Origin: Agrilactobacillus yilanensis
GTDB taxonomy: Bacteria; Bacillota; Bacilli; Lactobacillales; Lactobacillaceae
DNA: 64,000 nucleotides
Reading direction: 5' to 3'
Assembly (NCBI RefSeq): GCF_003946725.1
Contig: NZ_RHOY01000003.1
Coordinates: forward strand, 124,001 to 188,000
Of this stretch, positions 15,666-24,977 are shown piece after piece. Numbering within the stretch: position 1 is the stretch's first letter; each line of letters opens with the position of its first letter. Position numbers and translations under genes: made by a program. The notes under the pieces are model-generated. The model saw nothing but the letters and a program-made list of their open reading frames with translations. It ran no database searches and was not told where the DNA came from.

Positions 15666-18083
15666 TTATCTAATTTCCGCATGAACCTCTGCTTTTAAAT
15701 GATCAACAATCTTCGCCATTTGTTCATTAATCGCATCTTCTGTCAGCGTTGCTTCTGAATTTTGGAATGTCAAACTATAGGCTAATGATTTATGGCCTAG
15801 TTTAATATTTTTACCTTGATAAACATCAAATAGCTGAATGTTTTGCAAATATTGACCGCCACGGCGCTGGATAATCGTAACAACTTGTTCATTAGAAACA
15901 TCTTTTTCCAATAATAAGGCAATATCCCGAGTCACTGCTGGATATTTAGGGGCACTTTGAGAAATCAACCGTTCTGAAGTTAAGGTCAAAAGTGTCGTTA
16001 AATCTAACTGGAAGACATAAGTTTCATTGATATCGTAAGCTTTGGCAATTGCGGGATGCACTTGACCAATAAAGCCTACAAACTGCGTCCCAACATAAAT
16101 ATCTGCTGTCCGCCCTGGATGCATCTCTGGCCGTTTCTCATTTGGCACATACGTTACCGCTCCGGTGTAATTATGGGCGGTTAAGAACTGGTCCACAATG
16201 CCCTTTAAATAATAAAAGTCAGCAGCTTGCTTTGTTTGTAGCCAATTTGCTTGTTTGACTAAGCCCGTTACGGCCCCTGCCAAATATTCCCGTTCATCTG
16301 GGCGAATGGCCGCTTCAGTCTTAGTAAAAGCACGACCTTGTTCATAAATCGCTAAATCCGTTTGATTCCGGGCAATATTATAAGCAACATCATTCAACAA
16401 ACCACTAATCAAATTCAACCGTAAATAAGCGTGGTCTACAGTCATCGGCCAATCTAGTTTTGTTAAAACATCATTTTGCGTCATTAAAAATTGTGTTGCC
16501 TTTGTTTCAGTCGTTAAACCATAACTGATGACTTCAGATAAACCAGAAGCCTGCATCATTTGTTTTGCCCGTCGAATAAATTGTTGCTGCGGGTTAAATT
16601 TCCCAGGATTCATTGCCACAACGGGTAGGGTTGAAGGTAAGTTATCATAGCCGTACATCCGGGCAACTTCTTCAATCAAATCTGCTTGGATACTAATATC
16701 CCAGCGTCTTGGCGGTACACTGACCATTAATTGGTCATCCGTTTCTAATTTGACACCGAAACCTAAACGTTCAAAAATATCAGTGATTGTGTCTGTACTT
16801 AATGTTGTCCCTAAAACATGGTTAATTCGACTCACTTTAATAGCAACAACCGTATCTTCAGCCACATAGTCATTACCAACCAAGATACCTTTAGCAACTT
16901 GGGCATCTGCCAACTCTGTCAATAAGCTAGCTGCAGCTTCTAAAGCTTCTTGAATCGACGCATTATCAATACCTTTTTCAAAACGTGTTGAGGCGTCTGT
17001 TCGCAAATTATGACGTTGCGCGGTTTTACGAATACTTGTGCCGTTAAATAATGCAGATTCCAAAACAACTGTTTTTGTCGTATCTGTAATTTCAGAATCT
17101 AAGCCACCCATAACCCCAGCAAAGCCTAAAGGTGCAACACCATCTGTAATGACTAAATCTTCCGTTGTTAATGTCCGTTCAACCCCATCTAAGGTTGTTA
17201 AAGGTTCATCGGCTTTAGCATTACGGACCACAATTTGTTTTGGCCCTAATTTATCATAGTCAAAGGCGTGCAATGGTTGACCATAAGTCAGCATAATATA
17301 ATTTGTAATATCGACCACATTATTAATTGGCCGAACACCCGCATGCCACAAACGAATTTGCAGCCACATTGGACTTGGTTTGATCTTGATATTTTCAACA
17401 ACCCGCAAGTAATAAGCTGGTACTTTAGCTTTATTTTCAACGGTTACTTTCAACAAATCACGAGCTGGTGTCTGACTTTCAGTTACAACCGGCTTTTTGA
17501 ATTGTGGTTTCTCATTGTACATCGCGCCGACTTCCCAGGCGGTCCCATGCATCCCTAATGTATCTGCCCGATTGGGGGTAATATCAAAATCTAAAATAGC
17601 ATCATCCATCCCTAAATACTTAAAGACAGGTTCACCCACTGTAACAGGTTCAGTGAAAACATAAATTCCGTTGGCATAATCTTTAGGCACAACACTATCT
17701 GAAAAGCCGATTTCTTGCAAAGCACAAATCATGCCTTGAGAAACAACGCCACGCATTTTGCTTTTTTTGATCTTGACATTATCTGCAATTCTGGAATTTG
17801 GTAAGGCGACAATGACATCTTGTCCGGCAGCCACATTAGGTGCACCACAGACAATTTGATAAGCCTCAGCTTCACCGACGTCCACTTGGCAAATATGCAG
17901 ATGATCTGAATCCGGGTGAGGTTCTACTTGATTAATATGCCCCACAACAATTTTTTTCAAGCCTCGGCTCGGATAATCGACCCCAGCCACTTCAATCCCT
18001 GTTCTAGAAACTTTGTCTGCTAAAACGTCAGGATCTTCCGTTAATTTAATATAATCTTGTAACCATTGATATGAAATCTTCAT
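15666..18083 (-). CDS. pheT: Phenylalanyl-tRNA synthetase beta subunit
   Basis: Partner of PheS in the alpha2-beta2 enzyme that charges tRNA-Phe. The 805-residue protein has an N-terminal tRNA-binding EMAP-like domain (about 40-150), a B3/B4 editing region (CDFDI-type ITPNRADTLGMHG near 170 and onward), a B5 domain and a C-terminal anticodon-binding domain (LFDVYQGKNIKLGHKSLAYS). It starts 8 nt after pheS and is controlled with it by the upstream T-box. Confidence 0.97.
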   Translation of the reverse strand: MKISYQWLQDYIKLTEDPDVLADKVSRTGIEVAGVDYPSRGLKKIVVGHINQVEPHPDSDHLHICQVDVGEAEAYQIVCGAPNVAAGQDVIVALPNSRIADNVKIKKSKMRGVVSQGMICALQEIGFSDSVVPKDYANGIYVFTEPVTVGEPVFKYLGMDDAILDFDITPNRADTLGMHGTAWEVGAMYNEKPQFKKPVVTESQTPARDLLKVTVENKAKVPAYYLRVVENIKIKPSPMWLQIRLWHAGVRPINNVVDITNYIMLTYGQPLHAFDYDKLGPKQIVVRNAKADEPLTTLDGVERTLTTEDLVITDGVAPLGFAGVMGGLDSEITDTTKTVVLESALFNGTSIRKTAQRHNLRTDASTRFEKGIDNASIQEALEAAASLLTELADAQVAKGILVGNDYVAEDTVVAIKVSRINHVLGTTLSTDTITDIFERLGFGVKLETDDQLMVSVPPRRWDISIQADLIEEVARMYGYDNLPSTLPVVAMNPGKFNPQQQFIRRAKQMMQASGLSEVISYGLTTETKATQFLMTQNDVLTKLDWPMTVDHAYLRLNLISGLLNDVAYNIARNQTDLAIYEQGRAFTKTEAAIRPDEREYLAGAVTGLVKQANWLQTKQAADFYYLKGIVDQFLTAHNYTGAVTYVPNEKRPEMHPGRTADIYVGTQFVGFIGQVHPAIAKAYDINETYVFQLDLTTLLTLTSERLISQSAPKYPAVTRDIALLLEKDVSNEQVVTIIQRRGGQYLQNIQLFDVYQGKNIKLGHKSLAYSLTFQNSEATLTEDAINEQMAKIVDHLKAEVHAEIR

Positions 18084-18091
18084 AACGTTTA

Positions 18092-19138
18092 TTAATCCTC
18101 CACTTTGAATTGATGTAAGAAGCGAATATCATTCAAATAAAATTGCCGAATGTCATCAATGCCATACTTCAACATCGCAAATCGATCTGGGCCTAAACCA
18201 AAAGCAAAGCCACCGTAAACTTCCGGATCAACACCGGCATTTTTAATCACATTGGGATGCACCATGCCCGCACCTAAAACTTCAATCCAACCAGTATGTT
18301 TGCAGACCGCACACCCTTCACCGTTACAGTTAAAGCAAGAAACATCTACTTCTACAGAAGGTTCGGTAAATGGAAAATAACTTGGCCGCAATCTAATTTC
18401 GCGATCTTCACCGAAAAAGTGCCGTGCCAAAACTTCCAATGTGCCCTTTAAATCAGCCATTGTGATATGTTTGTCCACCACTAAGCCTTCAATTTGATGG
18501 AATTGATGGGAATGGGTAGCATCATCAGTATCCCGACGATAAACACGACCGGGACTGATCATTTTTAGCGGACCTTTAGAAAAATCATGTTTCTCTAAAG
18601 TTCTAGCTTGTACTGGTGATGTATGTGTCCGCATTAATACGTTTTGCGTAATATAAAATGTATCTTGCATATCCCGTGCGGGGTGATCTTTAGGCATATT
18701 CATCATTTCAAAGTTGTAATGATCTTCTTCAACTTCTGGACCATCGACTACTTGATAACCCATGCCAATAAATAATTCTTCAATGTTATCCATAACTTGG
18801 GATAATACATGGCTCGTCCCAACAGAAACCGGCCGACCTGGCAACGTCACATCGATCGTTTCTTCTTGTAATTTTTTATTTAAAACTTGTGCTTGTAGTT
18901 CGTCTTTTTTAGCTTCAATGGCTTCAGTCAATGTATCCCGTACTTCGTTTGCAAAAGCACCAACTTTTGGTCTTTCTTCAGCGCTGAGATCTTTCATCCC
19001 TCGAAGTACATTTGTAATTGGCCCCTTTTTCCCAAGCAAGCTGACTCTGATGTCATTTAAAACCTTTGTAGAATCTACTTCTTGAATTTGAGCCAAGCCT
19101 TTTTGTTTTAAGTTGTCCAAATCATTTTTTAAACTCAT
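18092..19138 (-). CDS. pheS: Phenylalanyl-tRNA synthetase alpha subunit
   Basis: Catalytic subunit that activates phenylalanine. The 348-residue protein has an N-terminal coiled coil (1-85) and a class II core: motif 2 in [19 protein letters not shown] and motif 3 in [15 protein letters not shown]. The ATG at 19138 ([10 protein letters not shown]) fits the family; longer in-frame starts would lie inside the leader terminator. A T-box leader precedes it. Confidence 0.97.
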   Translation of the reverse strand: MSLKNDLDNLKQKGLAQIQEVDSTKVLNDIRVSLLGKKGPITNVLRGMKDLSAEERPKVGAFANEVRDTLTEAIEAKKDELQAQVLNKKLQEETIDVTLPGRPVSVGTSHVLSQVMDNIEELFIGMGYQVVDGPEVEEDHYNFEMMNMPKDHPARDMQDTFYITQNVLMRTHTSPVQARTLEKHDFSKGPLKMISPGRVYRRDTDDATHSHQFHQIEGLVVDKHITMADLKGTLEVLARHFFGEDREIRLRPSYFPFTEPSVEVDVSCFNCNGEGCAVCKHTGWIEVLGAGMVHPNVIKNAGVDPEVYGGFAFGLGPDRFAMLKYGIDDIRQFYLNDIRFLHQFKVED

Positions 19139-19164
19139 AATAAAATTCCTTTCGCCATTTTTAT

Positions 19165-19425
19165 TCAAAAAAAGACCCCATCCCAAGAAAGGGACGAGGT
19201 CTACACGCGGTACCACCCTAATTTACAACACTGATCAGCATCAGTATTATACACTTCATGTTTAACGGCCACTCAACCGGAACACTTTCAATTAACTCTA
19301 GGTGTCAACTCAGGAAGTGAATTCATAATCATCAAGTTGGGTTTCCTCTCAGAACTTGGAAACTTCTCTGACAACTTCAAAAATTATTACTACTTTCCTT
19401 CAACGTTTTTAATGAATATAAAGTT
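19165..19425 (-). promoter_or_regulatory. T-box leader of pheST, specifier UUC (Phe)
   Basis: The minus strand contains the T-box core AGGGTGGTACCGCG (19206-19219), where TGGT would pair with the ACCA end of uncharged tRNA-Phe. A 12-bp terminator stem (19173-19202, two G.U) is followed by seven T. Stem I carries a CAGAGAAG AG-bulge, and GAATTCACTTCC places a UUC phenylalanine codon followed by A at 19319-19321 in the specifier loop. Uncharged tRNA-Phe would favour read-through into pheST. Confidence 0.92.
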
Positions 19426-19453
19426 ATAATACCGCATTATGACTGATTGTCAA
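19426..19453 (-). promoter_or_regulatory. pheST promoter
   Basis: Minus-strand TTGACA (19448-19453), a 16-nt spacer and TATTAT (19426-19431), between the hxlR stop codon and the T-box leader. Confidence 0.8.
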
Positions 19454-19458
19454 CCGTC

Positions 19459-19827
19459 TTAATGACACTCGCTATCTTTGACAAACGTATCTGCCCAGCT
19501 ATGAACGGCAGTCATGACAGGGCCTAAAGCCGCACCCTTTTCAGTAAGACGATATTCAATCAAAGCTGAATCACAAAATGTTACCCGTTGGACAAGACCT
19601 TCGCTTTCCAACTCCTTCAAACGTTCAACCAATACCCGGTCACTGCATTTTGCAATGTTGCTGGAAAGATCTTTAAAACGCAATGCGCCGTGCTCCAATA
19701 AAACCTCGATGATTAAGCCGTTCCATTTTTTACCTAGGATTGAGAAAGTTTTGGTAAATTTTGGACAAAGTTGTGCATTTTCGCCACAACAATCGGCTTC
19801 TACGCTACTTTTTGTTTTTTCAATCAT
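19459..19827 (-). CDS. HxlR-family winged-helix regulator, cysteine-rich
   Basis: A 122-residue transcription regulator with the HxlR fold (FSILGKKWNGLIIEVLLEHG, then SDRVLVERLKELESEGLV). The N-terminal segment DCCGENAQLC and the C-terminal SECH supply several cysteines (13, 14, 21, then one in the core, one in VTFCD and one at the end). HxlR proteins often sense aldehydes, disulfides or quinones, so thiol or metal sensing is plausible but not shown. The start follows AGAGGTGA. It lies between pheST and an unrelated HD gene, so the target is not evident. Confidence 0.88.
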   Translation of the reverse strand: MIEKTKSSVEADCCGENAQLCPKFTKTFSILGKKWNGLIIEVLLEHGALRFKDLSSNIAKCSDRVLVERLKELESEGLVQRVTFCDSALIEYRLTEKGAALGPVMTAVHSWADTFVKDSECH

Positions 19828-19862
19828 AATGTCACCTCTACTTACTAAAAAAAAGTATAAAC

Positions 19863-19889
19863 AAAAAGGCCGCTTATCGCAACCTTTTT
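19863..19889 (-). terminator. Terminator after the HD gene
   Basis: AAAAAGG (19863-19869) pairs with CCTTTTT (19883-19889) around a 13-nt loop, just downstream of the HD gene on the minus strand and ahead of hxlR. Confidence 0.65.
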
Positions 19890-19906
19890 GCTAGTATTTT
19901 TGATGA

Positions 19907-20407
19907 TTAAATAGAAACACCAAATCTAAGTTTGATTTTATCGGCAACTCGATGATATAACGGATCACCAACTTCTTCTAAAGCACAATAATCATCTACT
20001 AGTGTGACAACCCAGCTTTCCTTATATCTAGGTAAAGCTTTGGTGGCACCAAACATATGTTTAACGATGATATCTTTTTCCATTGGGGTTAAGTCGGTTA
20101 ACTTCTCAGCGTTTCTTAAAGCGATACGGGGATGGACATAGGCATGTGTGCCCATATCAAACTTCGTATTACGCCAATCGTAATAAAATAAATCGTGTAA
20201 CAAACCGGCTCTTGCCAATGCTCTTGTGTTCAAATCTAATTTTTTGCCAATTAAATAGCTGCGGTAAGATACATGCAAAGAATGCTCCAACCGATTAGAG
20301 TAATAATGCTGCGTAAACTCTGCCAATCTTAACACTTCGTCACGTACCAATAAATCTGATACCAATGCGACATATTCAGAATCATTCTGCCAATTCTTTT
20401 CTGACAT
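19907..20407 (-). CDS. HD-domain hydrolase
   Basis: A 166-residue cytoplasmic protein with HD-family metal ligands: the histidine in RLEHSLHVSYRSY (about residues 40-52), the paired HD in AGLLHDLFYYD (about 67-77), a later histidine in THAYVHPRIAL, and a distal Asp in TLVDDYCAL. The family hydrolyses phosphoesters, often nucleotides, but the substrate is not evident. It is a single gene with AAGGAG before the start, next to the rRNA methyltransferase in lactobacilli. Confidence 0.85.
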   Translation of the reverse strand: MSEKNWQNDSEYVALVSDLLVRDEVLRLAEFTQHYYSNRLEHSLHVSYRSYLIGKKLDLNTRALARAGLLHDLFYYDWRNTKFDMGTHAYVHPRIALRNAEKLTDLTPMEKDIIVKHMFGATKALPRYKESWVVTLVDDYCALEEVGDPLYHRVADKIKLRFGVSI

Positions 20408-20484
20408 TCAAAAGCTCCTTTTATAGACAGTCACATAATCTTTAGCAACCTTAATTATAACATGCTTTTCACGTTAAATAAAGA

Positions 20485-21243
20485 TTATTGGTGTAGGTAA
20501 AACATTAAAATACCTGCTGCAACCCCGGCATTAAGGGATTCTGCCTTGCCAAGAATTGGAATATACAAATTTTCATCCGTCTGCGCTAAAATCTCTGGAC
20601 GGACCCCATTACCTTCATTACCAATAACCAAGCCAAAATCTTTTAAAGGCGTGACTGTTTGATAATTTTTAGCTTGAGGATCTAACGCTGTTCCAAAAAC
20701 TGATAAACCTTGCTGTTGACATTGTGCCACAGCTTCGGTCAAATTTCCTTTATAAATCGGTAAATGGAATTGACTACCTTGCATCGCCCGCAAAACTTTG
20801 TCATTATAAATAGATACGGTCTTTTCGCCTAGAATAACGCCAGCAAAACCTGCCGCATCGGCAGTCCGCACCATTGTGCCTACATTACCAGGATCTTGCA
20901 AGTCATCTAGCAGCAGCCAAGCACCTGAAAGTTGTTTTGGCAAAGCGGTATCTGTAATTTGCATCACCGCAAAAACACCTTGGTTCGTTTTAGTGGCTGA
21001 TAAATGCTGGCTCACTTGGGCGCTAATTTGAATAAGTTCAAAATCAGCGGCATATTTTAAATAAGGTAAGATTTGCGTTTCGGTAACTAGTAACTGCTGA
21101 ATTGGCGCTTTACTTTGAATCGCCTCACTAATTTCATGCCGACCTTCCAGTAAATATTGCTGCTGGCGATTTTGATATTTTGTCTGCTTCAATTTGATGA
21201 TTTCTTTAATCGTGTCGTTTTTTGGAGAATCAATTTGTTTCAA
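20485..21243 (-). CDS. TrmH/SpoU-family rRNA 2'-O-methyltransferase
   Basis: Probably methylates a ribose of 23S rRNA with S-adenosylmethionine. The 252-residue protein has an N-terminal RNA-binding subdomain (EIIKLKQTKYQNRQQQYLLEG). The SPOUT domain has the trefoil-knot motifs DLQDPGNVGTMVRTADAAG, VIGNEGNGVRPE and IPILGKAESLNAGVAAGI. The start is TTG at 21243, 7 nt after AGGAGT. It is divergent from the acylphosphatase gene. The exact target nucleotide is not known. Confidence 0.92.
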   Translation of the reverse strand: MKQIDSPKNDTIKEIIKLKQTKYQNRQQQYLLEGRHEISEAIQSKAPIQQLLVTETQILPYLKYAADFELIQISAQVSQHLSATKTNQGVFAVMQITDTALPKQLSGAWLLLDDLQDPGNVGTMVRTADAAGFAGVILGEKTVSIYNDKVLRAMQGSQFHLPIYKGNLTEAVAQCQQQGLSVFGTALDPQAKNYQTVTPLKDFGLVIGNEGNGVRPEILAQTDENLYIPILGKAESLNAGVAAGILMFYLHQ

Positions 21244-21314
21244 TACTTTTACTCCTGACCGTTTTTTATTGTATTATAACATTTATTGATCACAAAAAAG
21301 AAAGTAGGTCCATT

Positions 21315-21596
21315 ATGATTGAAATAGGTGTGGCTTTAACGGTTTACGGCCGTGTTCAAGGCGTTGGCTTTCGTTATTCTGCAAAAATTTTAGCAGATAA
21401 CTTAGGTATCAAAGGTACTGTACAAAATAATCTGGACGGCAGCGTCTACATTGAAGCTGTGGGGCGGCCAAAACCACTAACCGCTTTCATCGATAATATT
21501 AAAGCCTCACCCACACCTTATGGTAAAGTGACCCATGTTGACGAAAAAAAACTAGGACTTTTGCCCGATTTTTCGGATTTTAAGGTAATTGGTTAA
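21315..21596 (+). CDS. Acylphosphatase
   Basis: Hydrolyses acyl phosphates in the cytoplasm. The 93-residue protein has the signature VYGRVQGVGFRYSAK with the phosphate-binding Arg, and the catalytic Asn in TVQNNLDGSVYIEA. The ATG at 21315 after AGTAGGT gives the standard length; longer in-frame starts would run back into the methyltransferase start. Confidence 0.95.
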   Translation: MIEIGVALTVYGRVQGVGFRYSAKILADNLGIKGTVQNNLDGSVYIEAVGRPKPLTAFIDNIKASPTPYGKVTHVDEKKLGLLPDFSDFKVIG

Positions 21597-21605
21597 AAAT
21601 CTATA

Positions 21606-21634
21606 TTGAAAAGTCTATAACCTTAACGTATAGT
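21606..21634 (+). promoter_or_regulatory. yidC promoter
   Basis: TTGAAA (21606-21611), a 17-nt spacer and TATAGT (21629-21634), upstream of the AAAGGAAG ribosome binding site of yidC. Confidence 0.75.
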
Positions 21635-21667
21635 ATTTTTTGGATATATAGATGAAAGGAAGTAAAC

Positions 21668-22666
21668 ATGAAAAACAAGAAGCTTAAATATTTCTTGCTG
21701 ATTATGGCTGCGGTTTCTTTAGTAGTCGTTTTGAGCGGTTGTCAAATGCAAAACATGTATAAAGCTGGTCAAAAACCGCCAACTGGGGCAATTTATGGTA
21801 CTTTATATAATATATTAGCCGTTCCAATGCAACATTTAATCAACTGGACTGCCGCTAAAATTGGGGGCCCAAGTGGTTATGGTTGGGGTATTTTAATCAT
21901 CACCTTTATCGTTCGATTGGCAATTTTACCATTGATGCTTTACCAATCTAACAAGGCAACGATTCAACAAGAAAAAACAAAAATGATCCAACCGCAATTA
22001 GCGTTAGTGCAACAAGCATTAAAAGATGTCAAATCTCAAGATGTCCAAGCCAAACTTACTGCTTTACAAATGGATGTTTATAAGAAAAATAATATGAGCA
22101 TCATGGGCGGTATTGGTTGTTTACCATTACTAATTCAATTTCCATTTATGATTGCGATTTATCAAGCGGTTATGTACTCTCCAGAGATTTCTTCCGGCCG
22201 CTTCTTAGGCTTTAGCTTAGGACAATCCAATATTGTTGTTGTTATTATTTCCACATTGCTTTACTTAGTTCAAAGTTTCATCATGCTCAAAACAGTGCCT
22301 GAAGCACAGCGGCAAGCGATGCGAATCACTGCTTTGATGGGCCCAATGACGACTTTCTTCATCGCCTTAATCGCACCTGCTGGGTTAGGTTTATACTTCT
22401 TAGTCGGTGGGGTTATCGTCGTCATTCAGCAAATTATTGTAACTTACATTATGACACCTAGAATTCGTAAACGGATCGACAAACAATTAAAAACAAAACC
22501 CGTTGTAGAAGTCGTTACCGAACAAACCATCAGCAATTTGATGGCCCAAAACGGCACTGCGGCAGCTAGCGGTAACAGCGCAGCCTCATCAGCAACCGCT
22601 GCTAATTTAGAAAAAATTCATGAACGAAACCGTAAACGAAATACCGGTAAACAACGTAATCGTTAG
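21668..22666 (+). CDS. yidC: YidC/Oxa1 membrane protein insertase (lipoprotein)
   Basis: Inserts and folds membrane proteins, alone or with SecYEG. The 332-residue protein has a lipoprotein signal peptide with lipobox LSGC (Cys25). The five-helix YidC core includes the positively charged residue in IITFIVRLAILPLMLYQSNK, a long cytoplasmic hairpin (QQEKTKMIQPQ), and a basic tail (IHERNRKRNTGKQRNR) that may contact the ribosome. Gene context beside acylphosphatase and the SpoU methyltransferase is typical of lactobacilli. It is the paralogue outside the rnpA operon (YidC2 type). Confidence 0.95.
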   Translation: MKNKKLKYFLLIMAAVSLVVVLSGCQMQNMYKAGQKPPTGAIYGTLYNILAVPMQHLINWTAAKIGGPSGYGWGILIITFIVRLAILPLMLYQSNKATIQQEKTKMIQPQLALVQQALKDVKSQDVQAKLTALQMDVYKKNNMSIMGGIGCLPLLIQFPFMIAIYQAVMYSPEISSGRFLGFSLGQSNIVVVIISTLLYLVQSFIMLKTVPEAQRQAMRITALMGPMTTFFIALIAPAGLGLYFLVGGVIVVIQQIIVTYIMTPRIRKRIDKQLKTKPVVEVVTEQTISNLMAQNGTAAASGNSAASSATAANLEKIHERNRKRNTGKQRNR

Positions 22667-22672
22667 GCGCTT

Positions 22673-22715
22673 AAAAAGGCCGCAATCAAAAAATATTTTT
22701 GGTTGCGGCCTTTTT
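22673..22715. terminator. Strong terminator between yidC and hemC
   Basis: AAAAAGGCCGCAA (22673-22685) pairs over 13 bp with TTGCGGCCTTTTT (22703-22715). T-runs on both strands suggest it ends both yidC and the converging nir-hem operon. Confidence 0.92.
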
Positions 22716-22735
22716 ATATTGTTAAACGATGCAGC

Positions 22736-23644
22736 TTACACTTTTTTTATAACTTCTAAAGCCAACTGACGCCCCAGTGCAGCTGGTTCTAGGCCGTGCC
22801 CACTGGCAAAAACGCCACACTGACTGTTTTGTTTATCGCCTAAAAAAGCAGTGGCTGTTAAGCCTGTTTTGGTCGTGACACAATGACAGCCTAACGGAAT
22901 AGTACAATCGCCCTCTAACGTTTGTAAAAAACTACGCTCACAAGTCAAAGCCATATACGCCGCTGCATCATTTATTTTTGCCAACAAGGCTTTAACTTCA
23001 GCGTTTGTTTCATGACATTCTAAGGCCAACAAACCTTGCCCTGGCGCCGGTACAAAACGATCCATCGGCAAGGGTACAAAATTTAATCGACTGGCATCCA
23101 ACAAACCTAAGCGCTGTAAGCCCGCTGCAGCTAAAATTAAGCCGTCAAAATCTTGTGTTTGCAGCTTTTCTAAGCGTGTTGGCACATTGCCCCGAATATT
23201 TTTAAATTGTAAATCATGCCGTAATTGCGTCAACAAGCTGACCCGTCTCGGACTACCTGTTCCAATAACTGCCCCTTTGGCCAATTGTGAAACTGCCGTT
23301 ATACCTGGTTTTTTAAGCACTAAGACATCATAGGCAAGGGCTCTTGGCGGTACAGCCGTAATCATTAACTGCGGTGCCAATTTAGCTGGTAAGTCTTTAG
23401 CGCTATGCACTGCAAAATCGATGGTGCCATTTAACAGCTCAGTTTCTACTTCCCGGGCAAATAAGCCGTTACTGCCTAGTTTTGTTAAGGCGGTATGCGG
23501 CTTTAAATCCCCCTTGGTCTTAATGGGTACAATCTCAAAGCGACATTGCGGCACAACCGCTTCTAGCCGCTGAATCACTTCATTTGTTTGGGCCAAGGCT
23601 AGTCGGCTACCCCGAGTGCCAATGCGAAAAACTTTATCTATCAA
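22736..23644 (-). CDS. hemC: Porphobilinogen deaminase (hydroxymethylbilane synthase)
   Basis: Joins four porphobilinogens into hydroxymethylbilane, an early tetrapyrrole step. The 302-residue protein has GTRGSRLALAQTN at the start, the substrate-binding FDGLILAAAGLQRLGL and the dipyrromethane cofactor Cys in LEGDCTIPLGC (near residue 242). The start is TTG at 23644 overlapping the upstream stop codon, after AAGGGG. It is the last gene of the sirC-nirB-nirD-cobA-hemC operon. The genes for porphobilinogen synthesis (hemA, hemL, hemB) are not in this window. Confidence 0.94.
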   Translation of the reverse strand: MIDKVFRIGTRGSRLALAQTNEVIQRLEAVVPQCRFEIVPIKTKGDLKPHTALTKLGSNGLFAREVETELLNGTIDFAVHSAKDLPAKLAPQLMITAVPPRALAYDVLVLKKPGITAVSQLAKGAVIGTGSPRRVSLLTQLRHDLQFKNIRGNVPTRLEKLQTQDFDGLILAAAGLQRLGLLDASRLNFVPLPMDRFVPAPGQGLLALECHETNAEVKALLAKINDAAAYMALTCERSFLQTLEGDCTIPLGCHCVTTKTGLTATAFLGDKQNSQCGVFASGHGLEPAALGRQLALEVIKKV

Positions 23645-24663
23645 TGAATCCCCTTCTCATGTAAAAAAGTGACGTCTGTCTTGACTGGCAATGCTGCCAA
23701 TTCAGCCATTGTTAACTTTGCTTGATATTGTGTCTCGGTTACCGCTTCAGTTAAGATAACTTGAGTTGGCGCCATCGTTGCACACCAAGATTTTGTAATC
23801 GCCTCAAAGCGTTGCCGCTCTGAATCATTTAGACTGATGGGCCACACATCTGCGCCTAACTTTGCATAGTCCAATACTTGATTATAGTCCAATTGCGACA
23901 TTACTAACACTAAAGTTTCTCCAGCTAATGGTCGTTTTGCTGCCCAATTAGTCGTCGCTTCATAATTTTGAGCTACTGCGCCAAATAAAAATAAAGCTGG
24001 ATTTTTTATCATTTTAGCGTGCACTGTTGAGACAAGGTTTATCAAAGTTGTTTTAAATAACCGTTGCCGGCCATAACTCACTTGCTGTCCGATTAAAACC
24101 GGTAAATCTTTGGGAAACTGCGCCAATAAACGCTGCTGTATCGCTGCAATCTGATGGACGCCCATATACACCACCAGCGTCTGTTCTTGGATCAGCTGAT
24201 TTAAAACCGTCTGTTCTTCTTGAATCTGCTGACCCGTTATTAACGTTACCCCATGGCTAATCCCCCGTTGTGTCAACGAAACACTGCTATAAGCCCCCAA
24301 TGCTGAAGCCGCAGTAATGCCGGGAATAATTTCAAAATCAAGCTTTGCTTGCTTAACAGCCTGTAATTCCTCATCTAACCGGCCAAAAATGCTAGGATCG
24401 CCACCTTTTAAGCGAACGATCGATTGAAATTTTTGTGCTGCGGTTATCAGCTGACTTGAAATTTCTATTTGAGCTGGCCCGGGTAAATCTGGATTTTTCC
24501 CAACATCCACCAGTTCTGCCTGGGGATTAGCCAACAATAATAATAATGGATTAATCAAACGATCGTAAAAAACAATTTCTGCCTGCGCAAGCGCATTTGC
24601 GCCGGACATGGTTAATAGCCCTGGATCCCCAGAGCTACCACCAACAAATATAATTTTTGCCAT
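23641..24663 (-). CDS. cobA: Uroporphyrinogen-III C-methyltransferase with a short HemD-like C-terminal part
   Basis: The first 235 residues are a SUMT methyltransferase (GDPGLLTMSGANAL, IVRLKGGDPSIFGR, PGITAASALGAYS), which methylates uroporphyrinogen III to precorrin-2 for siroheme. The last ~100 residues (from RPLAGETLVLVMSQ) resemble the first lobe of uroporphyrinogen-III synthase. A full HemD domain needs about 230-250 residues, so this part looks halved. It overlaps hemC by 4 nt and follows nirD by 2 nt. HemD activity from this protein is doubtful. Confidence 0.9.
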   Translation of the reverse strand: MAKIIFVGGSSGDPGLLTMSGANALAQAEIVFYDRLINPLLLLLANPQAELVDVGKNPDLPGPAQIEISSQLITAAQKFQSIVRLKGGDPSIFGRLDEELQAVKQAKLDFEIIPGITAASALGAYSSVSLTQRGISHGVTLITGQQIQEEQTVLNQLIQEQTLVVYMGVHQIAAIQQRLLAQFPKDLPVLIGQQVSYGRQRLFKTTLINLVSTVHAKMIKNPALFLFGAVAQNYEATTNWAAKRPLAGETLVLVMSQLDYNQVLDYAKLGADVWPISLNDSERQRFEAITKSWCATMAPTQVILTEAVTETQYQAKLTMAELAALPVKTDVTFLHEKGIH

Positions 24664-24665
24664 TT

Positions 24666-24977
24666 TTACACCATAATATAAAACTTACCAGCTTCAATCG
24701 CTGTTTCATAAACTGGAACATCTTCCAAATCATCTTCTGTGATTGGCTGCCCAGTCACTAAATTCAAATGCAAACTGTGTAGTGGACAAATCACTTCTTT
24801 ACCACTAACCATACCGTCTGCTAGTGGTCCACCAGCGTGGGGGCAAATATTGCCGATAGCGTAAATTTCAGTATCGCTAAGTTTAAAAACGGCAATAGAT
24901 TCGGCGCCATTTTTAACTTCTAAACCCATCTTCAATGGTAGATCGGCCACTTCTGCAATATAGACTTTTTGCGTCAT
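24666..24977 (-). CDS. nirD: Nitrite reductase small subunit (Rieske protein)
   Basis: Companion of NirB in cytoplasmic NADH-dependent nitrite reduction. The 103-residue protein has Rieske-type [2Fe-2S] ligands in CPHAGGPL and CPLHSLHLNL (Cys-x-His and Cys-x2-His). Some NirD proteins have lost these; this one keeps all four. The start codon abuts the nirB stop (TAA then ATG), so the genes are co-translated. Confidence 0.93.
   Translation of the reverse strand: MTQKVYIAEVADLPLKMGLEVKNGAESIAVFKLSDTEIYAIGNICPHAGGPLADGMVSGKEVICPLHSLHLNLVTGQPITEDDLEDVPVYETAIEAGKFYIMV

Noticed and set aside
19139-19216. N-terminal extension of PheS to 19216
   Set aside because: The extension would run through the T-box terminator hairpin, and the family start [10 protein letters not shown] has a proper position at 19138.
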